NCBI RefSeq assembly: GCF_000012965.1
Contig: NC_007575.1
Location: 930,001 to 994,000, forward strand
Origin: Sulfurimonas denitrificans DSM 1251
Lineage (GTDB): Bacteria; Campylobacterota; Campylobacteria; Campylobacterales; Sulfurimonadaceae
DNA: 64,000 nucleotides
Direction: 5' to 3'
The notes below the pieces were generated by a model that did not search any database, was not told where the DNA came from, and worked only from the letters and a program-made list of their open reading frames with translations. Shown here in pieces: positions 20,497 to 29,763 of this stretch (positions are counted from its first letter, which is position 1; every line of letters starts with the position of its first letter). The translations under genes were made by a program, and so were the position numbers.

Positions 20497-20784
20497 ATGC
20501 AAAAAGAGTTGATAACAGTTGCTAGAGCAACGCTAGATTTTTACAAATATGAAGAGGATGGTCTAACCATCTATGAGTATGATGCTACAAAGTGTCAACC
20601 GCCTGAACCAATGGTAAATACTATGGTAGGATTGTCTCTTTTAAAGAGCAAAAATGATAGACTCGTAGGTATATTTTTTCACGAACCATTTCCACTTTAT
20701 GACAGAATCCCTTTAACAATTTCACATGAAGCAAAGCAGCTTGATAGCGGAGATTTTAGGATTACATTTAAGCTAGAAGAGTAA
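20497..20784 (+). CDS. Conserved hypothetical protein (95 aa)
   Basis: This small, soluble, acidic protein has a good AAAAAGGAG site 7 bases upstream. It contains ATKCQPPEPMVNTMVGLSLL and HEPFPLYDRIPLTISHEA, with one cysteine and no signal or membrane segment. I do not recognise the family. It lies between flgS and the cytochrome c assembly gene and seems to be its own unit. Confidence 0.7.
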   Translation: MQKELITVARATLDFYKYEEDGLTIYEYDATKCQPPEPMVNTMVGLSLLKSKNDRLVGIFFHEPFPLYDRIPLTISHEAKQLDSGDFRITFKLEE

Positions 20785-20860
20785 ATTTAGGCTTTAGTCG
20801 TTATTTAATCTTCTATTATCTTACTTTTACTAGAATATCCTTTTTAAACTAAGGATATAT

Positions 20861-23800
20861 ATGAAGAAATTTCTTTCGATTTTTGGCTCTATGAATGGCA
20901 TGGTTATTATGATGCTCATTTTTGCAGCAGCTATTGGTTATGCTACTTTTATAGAGAACGATTATGGGACAATGACTGCAAAAGCAGAAGTATTTAATGC
21001 CCTTTGGTTTGAGGTGCTAATGGCACTCTTAGCCATAAACCTAATGATAAACATGTACAAGTTTAAAATGTTTAGCGTTAAAAAAGCCCCTATTTTTATC
21101 TTTCATCTCTCTTTTTTAATCATTCTTCTTGGTGCTGCAATAACTAGATATGCAGGATATGAGGGAACTATGCACATCCGTGAGGGCGAAGTTGCAACTA
21201 CTATGATAAGTATGGAAAATTATTTCAACGTATCTGCTAAAGTAGGCGATAAAGTTGAATCAACCTCAAAGCCTATTTTTCTATCAAAAAAGAGCCAAAA
21301 CACTCTCTCCTCAAACTTGGAGATTGATTCAAAAAAAGTTGAAGTTGATTTGATTAAATATATTCCAGATGCCATTGAGATGCTTGAAGAGTCAACTGAG
21401 GGTGGAGTTGAAGCTCTTGATATGATGGTTGCTGCAAATGATTCTAGTGAACCAATTAGGCTAAAAAAAGGTGAATTTTATGAAAATGATGAGTTCGCAA
21501 TAGATTTCGAATCAGGAAAAATCTTCTTAAGACCAACAATCTCTATCTTTTCAAAAGATGGTGAAGTATATATGAAACATGATATGACTCTAAAATTTCT
21601 TAAGATGGATAGCAAAGAGCAGGGAGAAATTACTCCCTCGCCAATGAGCAAGTTAGAGCTAAGAACTCTTTTTGGTACTCAAAGTAGTAATTTTGTTGTT
21701 CGTAAACATTACAAGCATGCAACAGTTAAAATAGTTTCAAACCCTAACGCTTCAGCTATGAAACCATCTAAAGACGCATTTGTGTTTAATATAAAAGTTG
21801 GAGACATTTCACAAGAGGCGATGATTTTTGCTCAAGCTGGAAGAATGGCAAAAGAGAATCACTATGATATAAATGGAGTACATGTAGATATTTCATACGG
21901 AGCGAAACTGCTTAATCTCCCTTTTGGCATAAAACTACTTGATTTTCAGCTTGATAGATATCCAGGGTCTATGTCTCCAGCATCTTATGCTAGTGAAGTT
22001 GAACTTGTAGATGAGGAGAAAAATATACATATGCCATATAGAATTTTTATGAACAATATTTTAGAACACCGTGGTTATAGATTTTTCCAATCTTCATATG
22101 ATCAAGATGAGATGGGAACAGTTCTCTCTGTAAACAATGATCCAGGAACCTTGCCATCTTACATAGGTTATATACTTCTAGGAATCGGTATGTTCTGGTC
22201 AATATTTTCAAGAGGTAACAGATTTTCTCAACTCTCTAAAAAAGCAAGAGAGGCAAGCTCAACAAGAGCACTTAGCCTACTATTTGCTTCAGGGTTGCTC
22301 TTTAGCGTTGCACCATCTTATGCAGAGGATTTAAATCCAGCTATAAAAACTGTTTTAGCTTTTGATAAAGAGCATGCTGCAAAATTTGGCGAGTTGATTA
22401 TTCAAGATAGTGGCGGAAGAATGAAGCCTCTTGACACACTCTCAACAGAGATAGTTGCAAAGATACATAAAAAAGCTTATGTAAATGTAGGCGAAGAGAA
22501 GTTAAACGCAAACCAAGTTATTCTTGGAATGATGAGTAAACCAGATATCTATAAAAACTTAAAAATTATCTCTACAAAAAATGAAGAACTCAATAAAATG
22601 ATTGGTGTAGAAAATAGCGCAAAATATGCCTCTTTTTCTCAGTTTTTTACAAGTCCAGAAACCTTAGAAGGGTACAAAATAGCAGTGGCAGTAGATGAAG
22701 CTGTAAGAAAAGAGCCTAAGCATAGAGACCTTTTTGACAAAGCTGTTTTAGAAGTTGATGAGCGTGTAAATATCTCGTATGCTGTATTTTCAGGAGCGTT
22801 AATAAAAATATGGCCAAAGCCAAATGATGTAAACAACAAATGGCATGAGACTATGGAAGCGCTTCAAGATTTTGATCCTAAAACATCTCAAAAAATTAGA
22901 GATATTGCTTTTGAATACTTTAGCGCTATAGAAAATTCACTTAAAAGCGGCGATTGGACTGAAGCAAACAGAGCAATAGATAAAATTGTGAACTATCAAA
23001 GATTTTACGGCTCATCTGTTCTTCCAGCTGATGAGAGAATTAAAGCAGAGGTGTTTTACAACGAGGCAAATATTTTTGAGAGAATTTACCCTCTATATTT
23101 TCTTATAGGATTTGTTCTTTTAATTGCTAGTTTTATAAAGATTTTAAAACCAACTCTTAAAATAAATCTCTTATCAAAAATCTCTCTGTTTTCATTAACT
23201 CTGCTCTTTATCGCCCATACTGTAGGTTTAGGACTTAGATGGTACATCTCTGGTCACGCTCCTTGGTCTGATGGATATGAGTCTATGATATATATTAGCT
23301 GGGCAACTATTTTAGCTGGTTTTATCTTCTCAAAACGCTCATCTATGACTATGGCTTCAACTGCAGTACTAACTGGGCTTATCCTCTTTGTAGCGCATCT
23401 CAACTGGATGAATCCACAAGTTACAAACCTAGTTCCAGTTTTAAACTCTTACTGGTTAAGCATACATGTTGCGGTAATTACTGCGAGTTATGGCTTTTTA
23501 GGGCTTGGCGCACTTTTAGGATTTATTACTATTTTACTATTCGTATTTAAGACAGAGAATAATCAAAAACATATCTCATCTTCCATCAAAGAGCTTAACT
23601 CAATTAATGAGATGAGCCTAATGATTGGTCTTGCATTTTTAACACTTGGTAACTTTATCGGCGGTGTTTGGGCAAATGAGAGTTGGGGTAGATATTGGGG
23701 TTGGGATCCAAAAGAGACATGGGCGCTAGTTACAATTTTAGTTTATGCCGCTGTAATTCATCTTAGATTTATCAAGTCTTTATATAGCGAGTTTAATTTT

Positions 23801-23986
23801 AGTGTAATATCGCTTCTGTCTTATACATCAGTAATCATGACTTACTTTGGAGTAAACTACTATCTAGCGGGAATGCACTCATACGCAAAAGGCGACCCTG
23901 TGCCAATCCCAGACTTTGTACCGATAACTTATGCGATACTCTTTATAACAATAGCAATTGCTTCGAGAAATAGAAAATTGGCTTGA
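20861..23986 (+). CDS. ccsBA: Fused ResB-CcsA cytochrome c assembly protein (System II)
   Basis: This 1041-residue membrane protein joins CcsB/ResB and CcsA/ResC, the fused form known from Campylobacterota. The N-terminal helices and large periplasmic domain (about 100-430) form the ResB part, and a middle periplasmic section follows. The C-terminal polytopic CcsA part carries AHTVGLGLRWYISGHAPW (first external His), the heme-handling WWD motif SWGRYWGWDPKETWAL and YLAGMHSYAKGDP (second external His). It moves heme to the periplasm and ligates it to CxxCH motifs. Clients in this window include the cytochrome at 7313-7675 and the heme-motif GGDEF/EAL protein. DsbD at the window start would help keep client cysteines reduced. 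Confidence 0.95.
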   Translation: MKKFLSIFGSMNGMVIMMLIFAAAIGYATFIENDYGTMTAKAEVFNALWFEVLMALLAINLMINMYKFKMFSVKKAPIFIFHLSFLIILLGAAITRYAGYEGTMHIREGEVATTMISMENYFNVSAKVGDKVESTSKPIFLSKKSQNTLSSNLEIDSKKVEVDLIKYIPDAIEMLEESTEGGVEALDMMVAANDSSEPIRLKKGEFYENDEFAIDFESGKIFLRPTISIFSKDGEVYMKHDMTLKFLKMDSKEQGEITPSPMSKLELRTLFGTQSSNFVVRKHYKHATVKIVSNPNASAMKPSKDAFVFNIKVGDISQEAMIFAQAGRMAKENHYDINGVHVDISYGAKLLNLPFGIKLLDFQLDRYPGSMSPASYASEVELVDEEKNIHMPYRIFMNNILEHRGYRFFQSSYDQDEMGTVLSVNNDPGTLPSYIGYILLGIGMFWSIFSRGNRFSQLSKKAREASSTRALSLLFASGLLFSVAPSYAEDLNPAIKTVLAFDKEHAAKFGELIIQDSGGRMKPLDTLSTEIVAKIHKKAYVNVGEEKLNANQVILGMMSKPDIYKNLKIISTKNEELNKMIGVENSAKYASFSQFFTSPETLEGYKIAVAVDEAVRKEPKHRDLFDKAVLEVDERVNISYAVFSGALIKIWPKPNDVNNKWHETMEALQDFDPKTSQKIRDIAFEYFSAIENSLKSGDWTEANRAIDKIVNYQRFYGSSVLPADERIKAEVFYNEANIFERIYPLYFLIGFVLLIASFIKILKPTLKINLLSKISLFSLTLLFIAHTVGLGLRWYISGHAPWSDGYESMIYISWATILAGFIFSKRSSMTMASTAVLTGLILFVAHLNWMNPQVTNLVPVLNSYWLSIHVAVITASYGFLGLGALLGFITILLFVFKTENNQKHISSSIKELNSINEMSLMIGLAFLTLGNFIGGVWANESWGRYWGWDPKETWALVTILVYAAVIHLRFIKSLYSEFNFSVISLLSYTSVIMTYFGVNYYLAGMHSYAKGDPVPIPDFVPITYAILFITIAIASRNRKLA

Positions 23987-23997
23987 GGTAAATAGGT

Positions 23998-24699
23998 TTG
24001 GAATTTCAAGGATTTTGTGGGGCAATCCCTTTTTTGGAGGCTATTCGTAAAAACAACACTAGAGAGTTTTTTGAGGCTAATAGAGATGAGTATGAGAGAG
24101 TTATACTAAACCCCTCAAAAGCTTTTGTGGTTGAGATGGGTGAGCATTTAATGGCGTTGGAGCCTCGTGTAACTCCTGAGCCAAAGATAAACAAGTCTCT
24201 TTTTAAGATGTATAGAGATATACGCAGAATGGGTGCAAATAAAGAGCCTATGAAGTCAAAAGTAGGCATCATCATACCTCAAGATGGCTGGGATGGATGC
24301 AGACTTCAAAAATCATCTTTTTACATGCACTTCTCACCAGATGAACTATTTGTTGCGGTTGGTGTTAGATGGTTTAACAAACCCATGCTTGATGCTTATC
24401 GTGAATATATAAGAGATGAAAGACGAAGAGTAGAACTTGATACTCTGCTAAAAAACCTAAACTCTAAGGGATATTCAACCATAGAACAAGGTTATAAAAG
24501 ATATCCAAAAGGTTTTAGTGAAGATATGCCAAGCGTTGATTTAAGCCTTCAAAAAGGGATGGCAACATACAAAGTTTTACCTCCAAAAACCATAGAAGAT
24601 GGAGTTTTGTTGGTGGATACACTATATAAAATTTATGAAGATATGCTACCTCTTCAAAAGATAGTTTATGAGATAAGCAAAAGAGCAAAAGAGGAGTGA
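23998..24699 (+). CDS. DUF2461 family protein
   Basis: This 233-residue soluble protein begins at a TTG with a well-placed GAGGT (23985-23989); no in-frame ATG fits better. It shows the DUF2461 pattern: FLEAIRKNNTREFFEANRDEY at the N-terminus, KSLFKMYRDIRRMGANKEPMK, FYMHFSPDELFVAVGVRWF and KRYPKGFSEDMPSVDLSLQK. The function of the family is not known. Its stop lies 3 bases before the hemH start, so the two are probably co-transcribed. Confidence 0.85.
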   Translation: MEFQGFCGAIPFLEAIRKNNTREFFEANRDEYERVILNPSKAFVVEMGEHLMALEPRVTPEPKINKSLFKMYRDIRRMGANKEPMKSKVGIIIPQDGWDGCRLQKSSFYMHFSPDELFVAVGVRWFNKPMLDAYREYIRDERRRVELDTLLKNLNSKGYSTIEQGYKRYPKGFSEDMPSVDLSLQKGMATYKVLPPKTIEDGVLLVDTLYKIYEDMLPLQKIVYEISKRAKEE

Positions 24700-24701
24700 A
24701 G

Positions 24702-25652
24702 ATGAAAAAAGAGGCGATAATTTTACTTAATATGGGTGGTCCAAACAACCTAGAAGAGGTTGAAGTTTTTTTAACAAATATGTTTAATGATAAAAATATT
24801 ATCACTGTAAAAAGCTCACTTCTTAGAAAGCTTATAGCGACTTTGATAACTTTTAGCAGAACAGAAAAATCACAAGAGATATACAATCAAATTGGCGGGA
24901 AATCTCCTATTGTTGGGCATACAAAAAAACTAGTAGAGAAACTTCAAAACAGAGTAGGGGAGAATATTATAGTTGATTTTGCTATGCGATATACTCCGCC
25001 TTTTGTTTCTGAGGCAATAGAGAGACTTAGTGATAAAAATATAGAAAAAATCTATCTTATACCGCTCTATCCGCAGTACTCAACAACTACTACAAAATCT
25101 TCACTAGAAGATTTTGAAGAGCAGTATCACTTGAGTAGCGGAGATGCTATTTTAGTTGAGATAAAGCACTTTTTTCAAAATAAAAACTACAACATGGCTA
25201 TCTTAGAGCGCATAAAAGAGAGAGTCTCGCTTGAAGAGATGAGTGAGTTTGACCTGATATTTTCTGCGCACGGACTTCCTCTAAAAGTGATTCAAAGAGG
25301 CGACACATATCAACTACATGTACAAAAACATATCTCGATTTTAGAGCAGATGATGCAAAAAGAGGGTATGACTTTTAAAAACATACATCTTGCATATCAG
25401 TCTAAAGTAGGACCTATGGAGTGGTTAAAGCCATCTTTAGAGGATAAACTAAGAGAGATAAAAAACAGAAAAGTTATAATTTTTCCAATAGCTTTTACGA
25501 TAGATAACTCTGAGACTGATTACGAGCTTGAGATTGAGTATCGTGAAGTTGCTCATGAGATGGGTTATGAAGAGTATAGAGTTTGCAGATGTCCAAATGA
25601 TAGTGAGTATTTTGTAGAGGCACTTGTTGACATATACGCAAAGATGAGATAG
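24702..25652 (+). CDS. hemH: Ferrochelatase
   Basis: HemH inserts Fe2+ into protoporphyrin IX, the last step of this heme route. The 316-residue protein starts at the ATG at 24702 with GAGGAG upstream. Motifs include ILLNMGGPNNLEEVEVFL, the PLYPQYSTTTTKSS stretch, the metal-binding His in IFSAHGLPLKVI, QSKVGPMEWLKPSLED and the Glu-rich SETDYELEIEYREVA. It lies 8 bases before the HAD phosphatase gene. Heme supply fits the cytochrome assembly gene just upstream. Confidence 0.96.
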   Translation: MKKEAIILLNMGGPNNLEEVEVFLTNMFNDKNIITVKSSLLRKLIATLITFSRTEKSQEIYNQIGGKSPIVGHTKKLVEKLQNRVGENIIVDFAMRYTPPFVSEAIERLSDKNIEKIYLIPLYPQYSTTTTKSSLEDFEEQYHLSSGDAILVEIKHFFQNKNYNMAILERIKERVSLEEMSEFDLIFSAHGLPLKVIQRGDTYQLHVQKHISILEQMMQKEGMTFKNIHLAYQSKVGPMEWLKPSLEDKLREIKNRKVIIFPIAFTIDNSETDYELEIEYREVAHEMGYEEYRVCRCPNDSEYFVEALVDIYAKMR

Positions 25653-25660
25653 TAAGCATT

Positions 25661-26290
25661 ATGAAAGTAGTTATTTTTGACATGGACGGTACACTTCTTG
25701 ACTCCAAAAAGGATATAACAAGCTCTGTAAATTATGTAAGAAAAATGAATCATAATCTCCCAGAGATAACAGAAGAGTATGTTGTTGAGGCTATAAATAT
25801 GGAGGTTAGAAATCTATCCGAACTCTTTTATGAGACTCCAATTTATAGAGATATAGATAGAGAACTCTTTGAGAGCCACTATGATAGCGAGTGCATAAAA
25901 AGTGTCTATCTTTATGATGGCGTTAAAGAGCTGCTTCTTGAGCTAGTGCAAAGAGATATAAAAATATCAGTTGCAACAAATGCTCCAACTCAGTTTGCAC
26001 TTCGTATGTTAGAGCATTTGGAAGTAAAAAGCCTCTTTGACATAATCATCGGTGCAGATATGGTTACAAACTCAAAACCAAGCCCTGAGATGCTTGAGTA
26101 TATACTAAAATATTATAAATTTGATAAAAACTCTCATAAAGCATGGATGGTTGGAGATAACTCAAAAGATATACTAAGTGCAAATGCAGCTGGAATAGAG
26201 TCTATCTTCGTTACTTGGGGATTTACACCATTTAGTGCACAAAAGGTAATCGCTAAAAAACCACCCGACGTGCTGGAGATAGTTTTATAA
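25661..26290 (+). CDS. HAD-family phosphatase, phosphoglycolate phosphatase-like
   Basis: This 209-residue HAD hydrolase has motif I VVIFDMDGTLLDSKKD (nucleophile Asp), motif II SVATNA, a motif III Lys in NSKPSPEMLEYIL and motif IV WMVGDNSKDILSANAAGI. The alpha-helical cap between residues 15 and 85 marks the Gph/PGMB-type subfamily. The substrate cannot be assigned; phosphoglycolate is the usual annotation. It follows hemH by 8 bases. Confidence 0.87.
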   Translation: MKVVIFDMDGTLLDSKKDITSSVNYVRKMNHNLPEITEEYVVEAINMEVRNLSELFYETPIYRDIDRELFESHYDSECIKSVYLYDGVKELLLELVQRDIKISVATNAPTQFALRMLEHLEVKSLFDIIIGADMVTNSKPSPEMLEYILKYYKFDKNSHKAWMVGDNSKDILSANAAGIESIFVTWGFTPFSAQKVIAKKPPDVLEIVL

Positions 26291-26334
26291 AAATTTATGC
26301 TAGAATGTTCTGATTCCATTTAGAGGATAAAGAG

Positions 26335-27579
26335 ATGTTTGATATTGATTTACTTGTTGCATTTGCTTTTATGGGACTTCTATTTTTAAGACAGATATCA
26401 ATTATAAAACAGCCAAACAAGATAAACTACGCTCCCTTAATGGTAGGCATTGGCTCTATTAGCGGCACAATCCATTTCATAGTTCATCCAGAAGCCACTC
26501 AATCTTTTCTTGTTTTAAAAGAGAGCCTCTTTCCTATTTTAGTCTCTTTGATTTTATACGTTATTATGAATATTTTGCATCAGACACAACAGGCTCAATA
26601 TGCCAAAGTAGAGGATGAGTCCACAAAAGGTCTCCTAGCTCAGATTACATATCTAAGAGAGTTTAGTGCAGAGTTAGAGAGGAGGATGATTCAAAATCAA
26701 AATGAAGAGAGAGAATCAGAAGATCATCTTAGAGAGAAATTTAAACATGATATAAAGATGCTAGATACAATCCTTGAGAATCAAAACAAATTTTTAGAAA
26801 ATTTTGAACAGATGCGTGATTGGTATAAAAATGTAAGCAAATCGTTTGAAAAATTTACAGAGGTTCAACTCCCTTCCCTTGATAGTGTCGTGCATAAACA
26901 TATAGATATACTCCGCATAGCAGAGCAAGATCACTTTAACAAAGTAAAAACCACACTATCAAAAGCTATAGAGAGTAGAGAGAGCATAAAAAATGAGCTC
27001 GAAGAGCTAAGAGAGAGTTTACATGCAATTAGCACTATCTCTCAAACTATAGCTAAGAGCGTAACAAAGCATACAAATGAGCAGTTATCAGAGGTTATCA
27101 GACCTTTTGAAAAAGAGATTATTTCACTAAAATCACATACCGAGGGGGTAAATACTTCCCTATATGAGAGCGAGAGCAAACTTCACAATATTCAAGAGAG
27201 AAGCGAGCTTATAATGAATCAGATGAATCTCTCTTCTAAAAAGATGCAAGAGCTGCAAAGTCAAAACAGCTCTTTACATGATATATATGCAATGATGAGA
27301 GATTTGATGAGAGATATTGAGATTATAAAGTCCGAATATGTAAAATCACAATCTCAACTTAGTATAATTGTAGATGATTTTAAAGAGATAAAAGAGGATG
27401 ATAGAGCTGCTTATAAAGCGCAGACGGATGATTTTTTATCTAAATTAAATAGCGAAGTAGAGACGATAATGCAAAAGTTAAACACACATAGCACGCAGAC
27501 AGAAGATGTAGCTTCAAATTTAAAATTTTTATCTAAACAGGCTCAGCTTAAAAATAGATACTCTGATTTAGATAGCTAG
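26335..27579 (+). CDS. Membrane-anchored coiled-coil protein, unknown function
   Basis: This 414-residue protein has two or three hydrophobic segments in the first 85 residues (VAFAFMGLLFLRQISI; GIGSISGTIHFIV; LFPILVSLILYVIMNIL). About 330 residues of heptad-like, charged helix rich in Glu, Lys and Gln follow. The architecture resembles RmuC-like or chemoreceptor-type coiled coils, but I see no nuclease or MA-domain motif. It has its own extended -10-like TGCTAGAAT (26297-26305) and a GAGGATAAAG site. Its 3' end overlaps the opposing gene by 12 bases. Confidence 0.75.
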   Translation: MFDIDLLVAFAFMGLLFLRQISIIKQPNKINYAPLMVGIGSISGTIHFIVHPEATQSFLVLKESLFPILVSLILYVIMNILHQTQQAQYAKVEDESTKGLLAQITYLREFSAELERRMIQNQNEERESEDHLREKFKHDIKMLDTILENQNKFLENFEQMRDWYKNVSKSFEKFTEVQLPSLDSVVHKHIDILRIAEQDHFNKVKTTLSKAIESRESIKNELEELRESLHAISTISQTIAKSVTKHTNEQLSEVIRPFEKEIISLKSHTEGVNTSLYESESKLHNIQERSELIMNQMNLSSKKMQELQSQNSSLHDIYAMMRDLMRDIEIIKSEYVKSQSQLSIIVDDFKEIKEDDRAAYKAQTDDFLSKLNSEVETIMQKLNTHSTQTEDVASNLKFLSKQAQLKNRYSDLDS

Positions 27580-27999
27580 ATAGATAAGAAAAGGGTAGAT
27601 AAAAAGCCCCATATATGGTAAAAAACTATCAATTGGGGCAAGAAGTACAAGAGAGAGTTCATGAGAGAGCTTTTTCTTTGTAAATATCTGCTCTATTAAG
27701 AGTATTTTTGTGGCAATGTCGGCTGTCTTTAAAAGTAGTAAAATCATCGCATAGAGGTTATACTCACTTAGTAGAGCAAACCCTATAGCAAAGTAAAAAG
27801 TTGGGTGCATAAGTAAAAAGAGAAATATGCTCTTAGAGTAATATCTCTGCATTTTAATAATCATGCCCATTATGCTTGAGGCTCTTTGCCACCAAATTTC
27901 ATAAGTTTCAAGAAAAACAAAAAGAAGTATGTAATTTAAAATTAAATCATCTATCATGGGTAAAATGGTACTATAAATAGCTAAAAAATGAGTCCACAA
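27568..27999 (-). CDS. Polytopic membrane protein of unknown function
   Basis: This protein of up to 143 residues has about four hydrophobic segments (DLILNYILLFVFLETYEIWW; SIFLFLLMHPTFYFAIGFAL; LYAMILLLLKTADIATKILL; SFLPYMGLFIYPFLIYLAI). The longest frame begins with TTG at 27999. The ATG at 27957 (MIDDLILNY) would give 129 residues. Neither has a clear ribosome binding site, so the start is uncertain. It overlaps the end of the convergent coiled-coil gene and is divergent from the cation efflux gene. I do not recognise the family. Confidence 0.6.
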   Translation of the reverse strand: MWTHFLAIYSTILPMIDDLILNYILLFVFLETYEIWWQRASSIMGMIIKMQRYYSKSIFLFLLMHPTFYFAIGFALLSEYNLYAMILLLLKTADIATKILLIEQIFTKKKLSHELSLVLLAPIDSFLPYMGLFIYPFLIYLAI

Positions 28000-28013
28000 A
28001 AGAGGTAGTTTAG

Positions 28014-28925
28014 ATGAATTTACATGAGAAAAAAAATAAGATACTAAAAAAAGTCATATTTTTAAATATTTTTCTCGTAGTTGCTGAGATTTTTGCTGGT
28101 ATATATAGCGGTTCAATGGCTCTCTTAGCAGATGCACTTCATAATCTAGGCGATGTTTTAGCTCTGTTTATCTCCCTTGTAGCAGTAGTTTATGGTACAA
28201 AGAAGGCAGATGATTTTATGACTTTTGGATATATAAAAGCTGAGATGATGGCAGCTTTTGTAAATTCAATATTTTTAGTAATCACTATGCTTTTTATCTT
28301 GCTTGAGTCAATTGAGCGCCTCTTTACACCAAATTCAATAGATGCTCCCGTTGTCATAGTTGCTTCACTTGTTGCACTTTTGATAAATGGTTTTAGCTCG
28401 TGGCTCTTGGGCAGAAGCAATATAGAGCATGAGCATCACCATCATCACGACCATGAAGATATGAATATGAAATCAGCATATCTTCACATGCTCAGTGATG
28501 CTGTAATCTCTTTTAGTGTGGCAGTTGGAGGTGTTTTAATCTACTTCTTTGGCATAGTTGCAATTGATTCTATTTTATCAATTCTCTTTAGTATATATAT
28601 AATTTTAGAGACATATCCTCTACTTAAAAAATCGTTCTACTCACTTATGGATTCAAATGTTGATGATATTAAAGAGGTTGAGGCTATTATACTCTGCTTT
28701 GATGAAGTTTTGTCTATTCATGACCTTCATCTATACCGCCCAAGTTCAAGAGAATTTTATGGTTCTGTTCATATAGTTTTTAAAAATGATTTGCTCTTAA
28801 GTGAGGTAGATAAACTCTCAAATCTTATTAGAGAGAGGCTCTGTGATGAGGGAATTACACATTTTGTAATTCAGCCAGAGAGCGTAGAATTTGCTAAAAA
28901 CTCTACATGTAGTGCTCTTCATTAG
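28014..28925 (+). CDS. Cation diffusion facilitator (CDF) metal efflux protein
   Basis: This 303-residue inner-membrane antiporter exports divalent metals such as Zn2+ (ZitB/CzcD class). It has six TM helices with the two metal-site motifs SMALLADALHNLGDV (TM2) and YLHMLSDAVISFSV (TM5). A histidine-rich cytoplasmic loop lies between TM4 and TM5 (EHEHHHHHDHED, near residues 140-150), and a C-terminal ferredoxin-like domain includes SIHDLHLYRPS. The HxxxD-type pattern and His-rich loop favour zinc. It is complete. Confidence 0.93.
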   Translation: MNLHEKKNKILKKVIFLNIFLVVAEIFAGIYSGSMALLADALHNLGDVLALFISLVAVVYGTKKADDFMTFGYIKAEMMAAFVNSIFLVITMLFILLESIERLFTPNSIDAPVVIVASLVALLINGFSSWLLGRSNIEHEHHHHHDHEDMNMKSAYLHMLSDAVISFSVAVGGVLIYFFGIVAIDSILSILFSIYIILETYPLLKKSFYSLMDSNVDDIKEVEAIILCFDEVLSIHDLHLYRPSSREFYGSVHIVFKNDLLLSEVDKLSNLIRERLCDEGITHFVIQPESVEFAKNSTCSALH

Positions 28926-28946
28926 TAAAATAATTGGACTGTTTTT

Positions 28947-28970
28947 CATTATATATTAAGTTATATAACG
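28947..28970. promoter_or_regulatory. ModE-like operator upstream of the molybdate operon
   Basis: An inverted repeat CATTATATA (28947-28955), 6-base spacer, TATATAACG (28962-28970) has one mismatch between arms. It matches the known ModE box pattern CGnTATATA-N6-TATATAACG. It lies 47 bases before the modA start, where AT-rich -10 candidates are, so ModE-Mo binding would repress transcription. No modE gene with a helix-turn-helix domain is in this window. Confidence 0.7.
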
Positions 28971-29016
28971 CTAAAGTCTTTAACTTTAAAAAATGCAATA
29001 TATAAGGAAAAAATAG

Positions 29017-29763
29017 ATGAAAAAAGTCATAACTGTAGTCGCACTGTTTTTAAGCTTGAGCGGCTCTCTCTTAGCAGATACAATAAATGTTTTTGCGGCA
29101 TCGAGCACCAAACTCGCAATGCAAAAAGTGATTGATAAATTTAAAATTGCAAACCCAAATGATGAGATAGTTATAACCTTTAGCTCAACAGGTAAGGCTT
29201 ATGCGCAGTTTAGTAATGGATTTGCGTATGATATTTTTATGGCAGCAGATAGCACCTATCCAGCTAAGATAGATGAGGATGAAAATGCCATCACAAAACC
29301 TGAGATTTACGCACTTGGAGCTGTAGCACTGTTTAGTACAGATAAAGAGCTTATAAAAAAGGGTTTAGAGGCTCTAAGAGATGAGAGAGTAAAACATATA
29401 TCTATAGCAAATCCTCGCCTTGCCCCTTATGGAGTTGCGGCAATGGAGATAATAAAAAACTACTCATTAGAAGATGTTGCCAAGTCTAAACTTGTTTTGG
29501 GTGACAATATAGCTCAAAGTGTTCAGTTTGTAGATTCTGGAGCTGCTGAGATAGGTCTTGTAGCATACTCGCTTATTAAGAGTTTAAGAAGCACAGATGA
29601 GTACATGTTGATTGATAAAACAAAATACTCAACAATGGAGCAAGCTTTTGTTCTAACAAAATATGCAAAAGACAAGCCTCTAGCAAAAAAGTTTGCAGAG
29701 TTTATTTTAAGTGATGAGTCGCAGAATACTTTTGAAGAGTTTGGATTTGGTAGAGTTAAATGA
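29017..29763 (+). CDS. modA: Molybdate ABC transporter periplasmic binding protein
   Basis: ModA captures molybdate (or tungstate) in the periplasm and delivers it to ModB. The 248-residue precursor has a signal peptide ending near SGSLLADTINV and the family start NVFAASSTKLAMQKV, with oxyanion-binding serines. Further motifs are FSSTGKAYAQF, IANPRLAPYGVAAMEI, GDNIAQSVQFVDSGAAEIGLVAYSL and a C-terminal FGRVK. An AAGGAAAAAA site precedes it, and it overlaps the next start by 4 bases. Confidence 0.95.
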   Translation: MKKVITVVALFLSLSGSLLADTINVFAASSTKLAMQKVIDKFKIANPNDEIVITFSSTGKAYAQFSNGFAYDIFMAADSTYPAKIDEDENAITKPEIYALGAVALFSTDKELIKKGLEALRDERVKHISIANPRLAPYGVAAMEIIKNYSLEDVAKSKLVLGDNIAQSVQFVDSGAAEIGLVAYSLIKSLRSTDEYMLIDKTKYSTMEQAFVLTKYAKDKPLAKKFAEFILSDESQNTFEEFGFGRVK

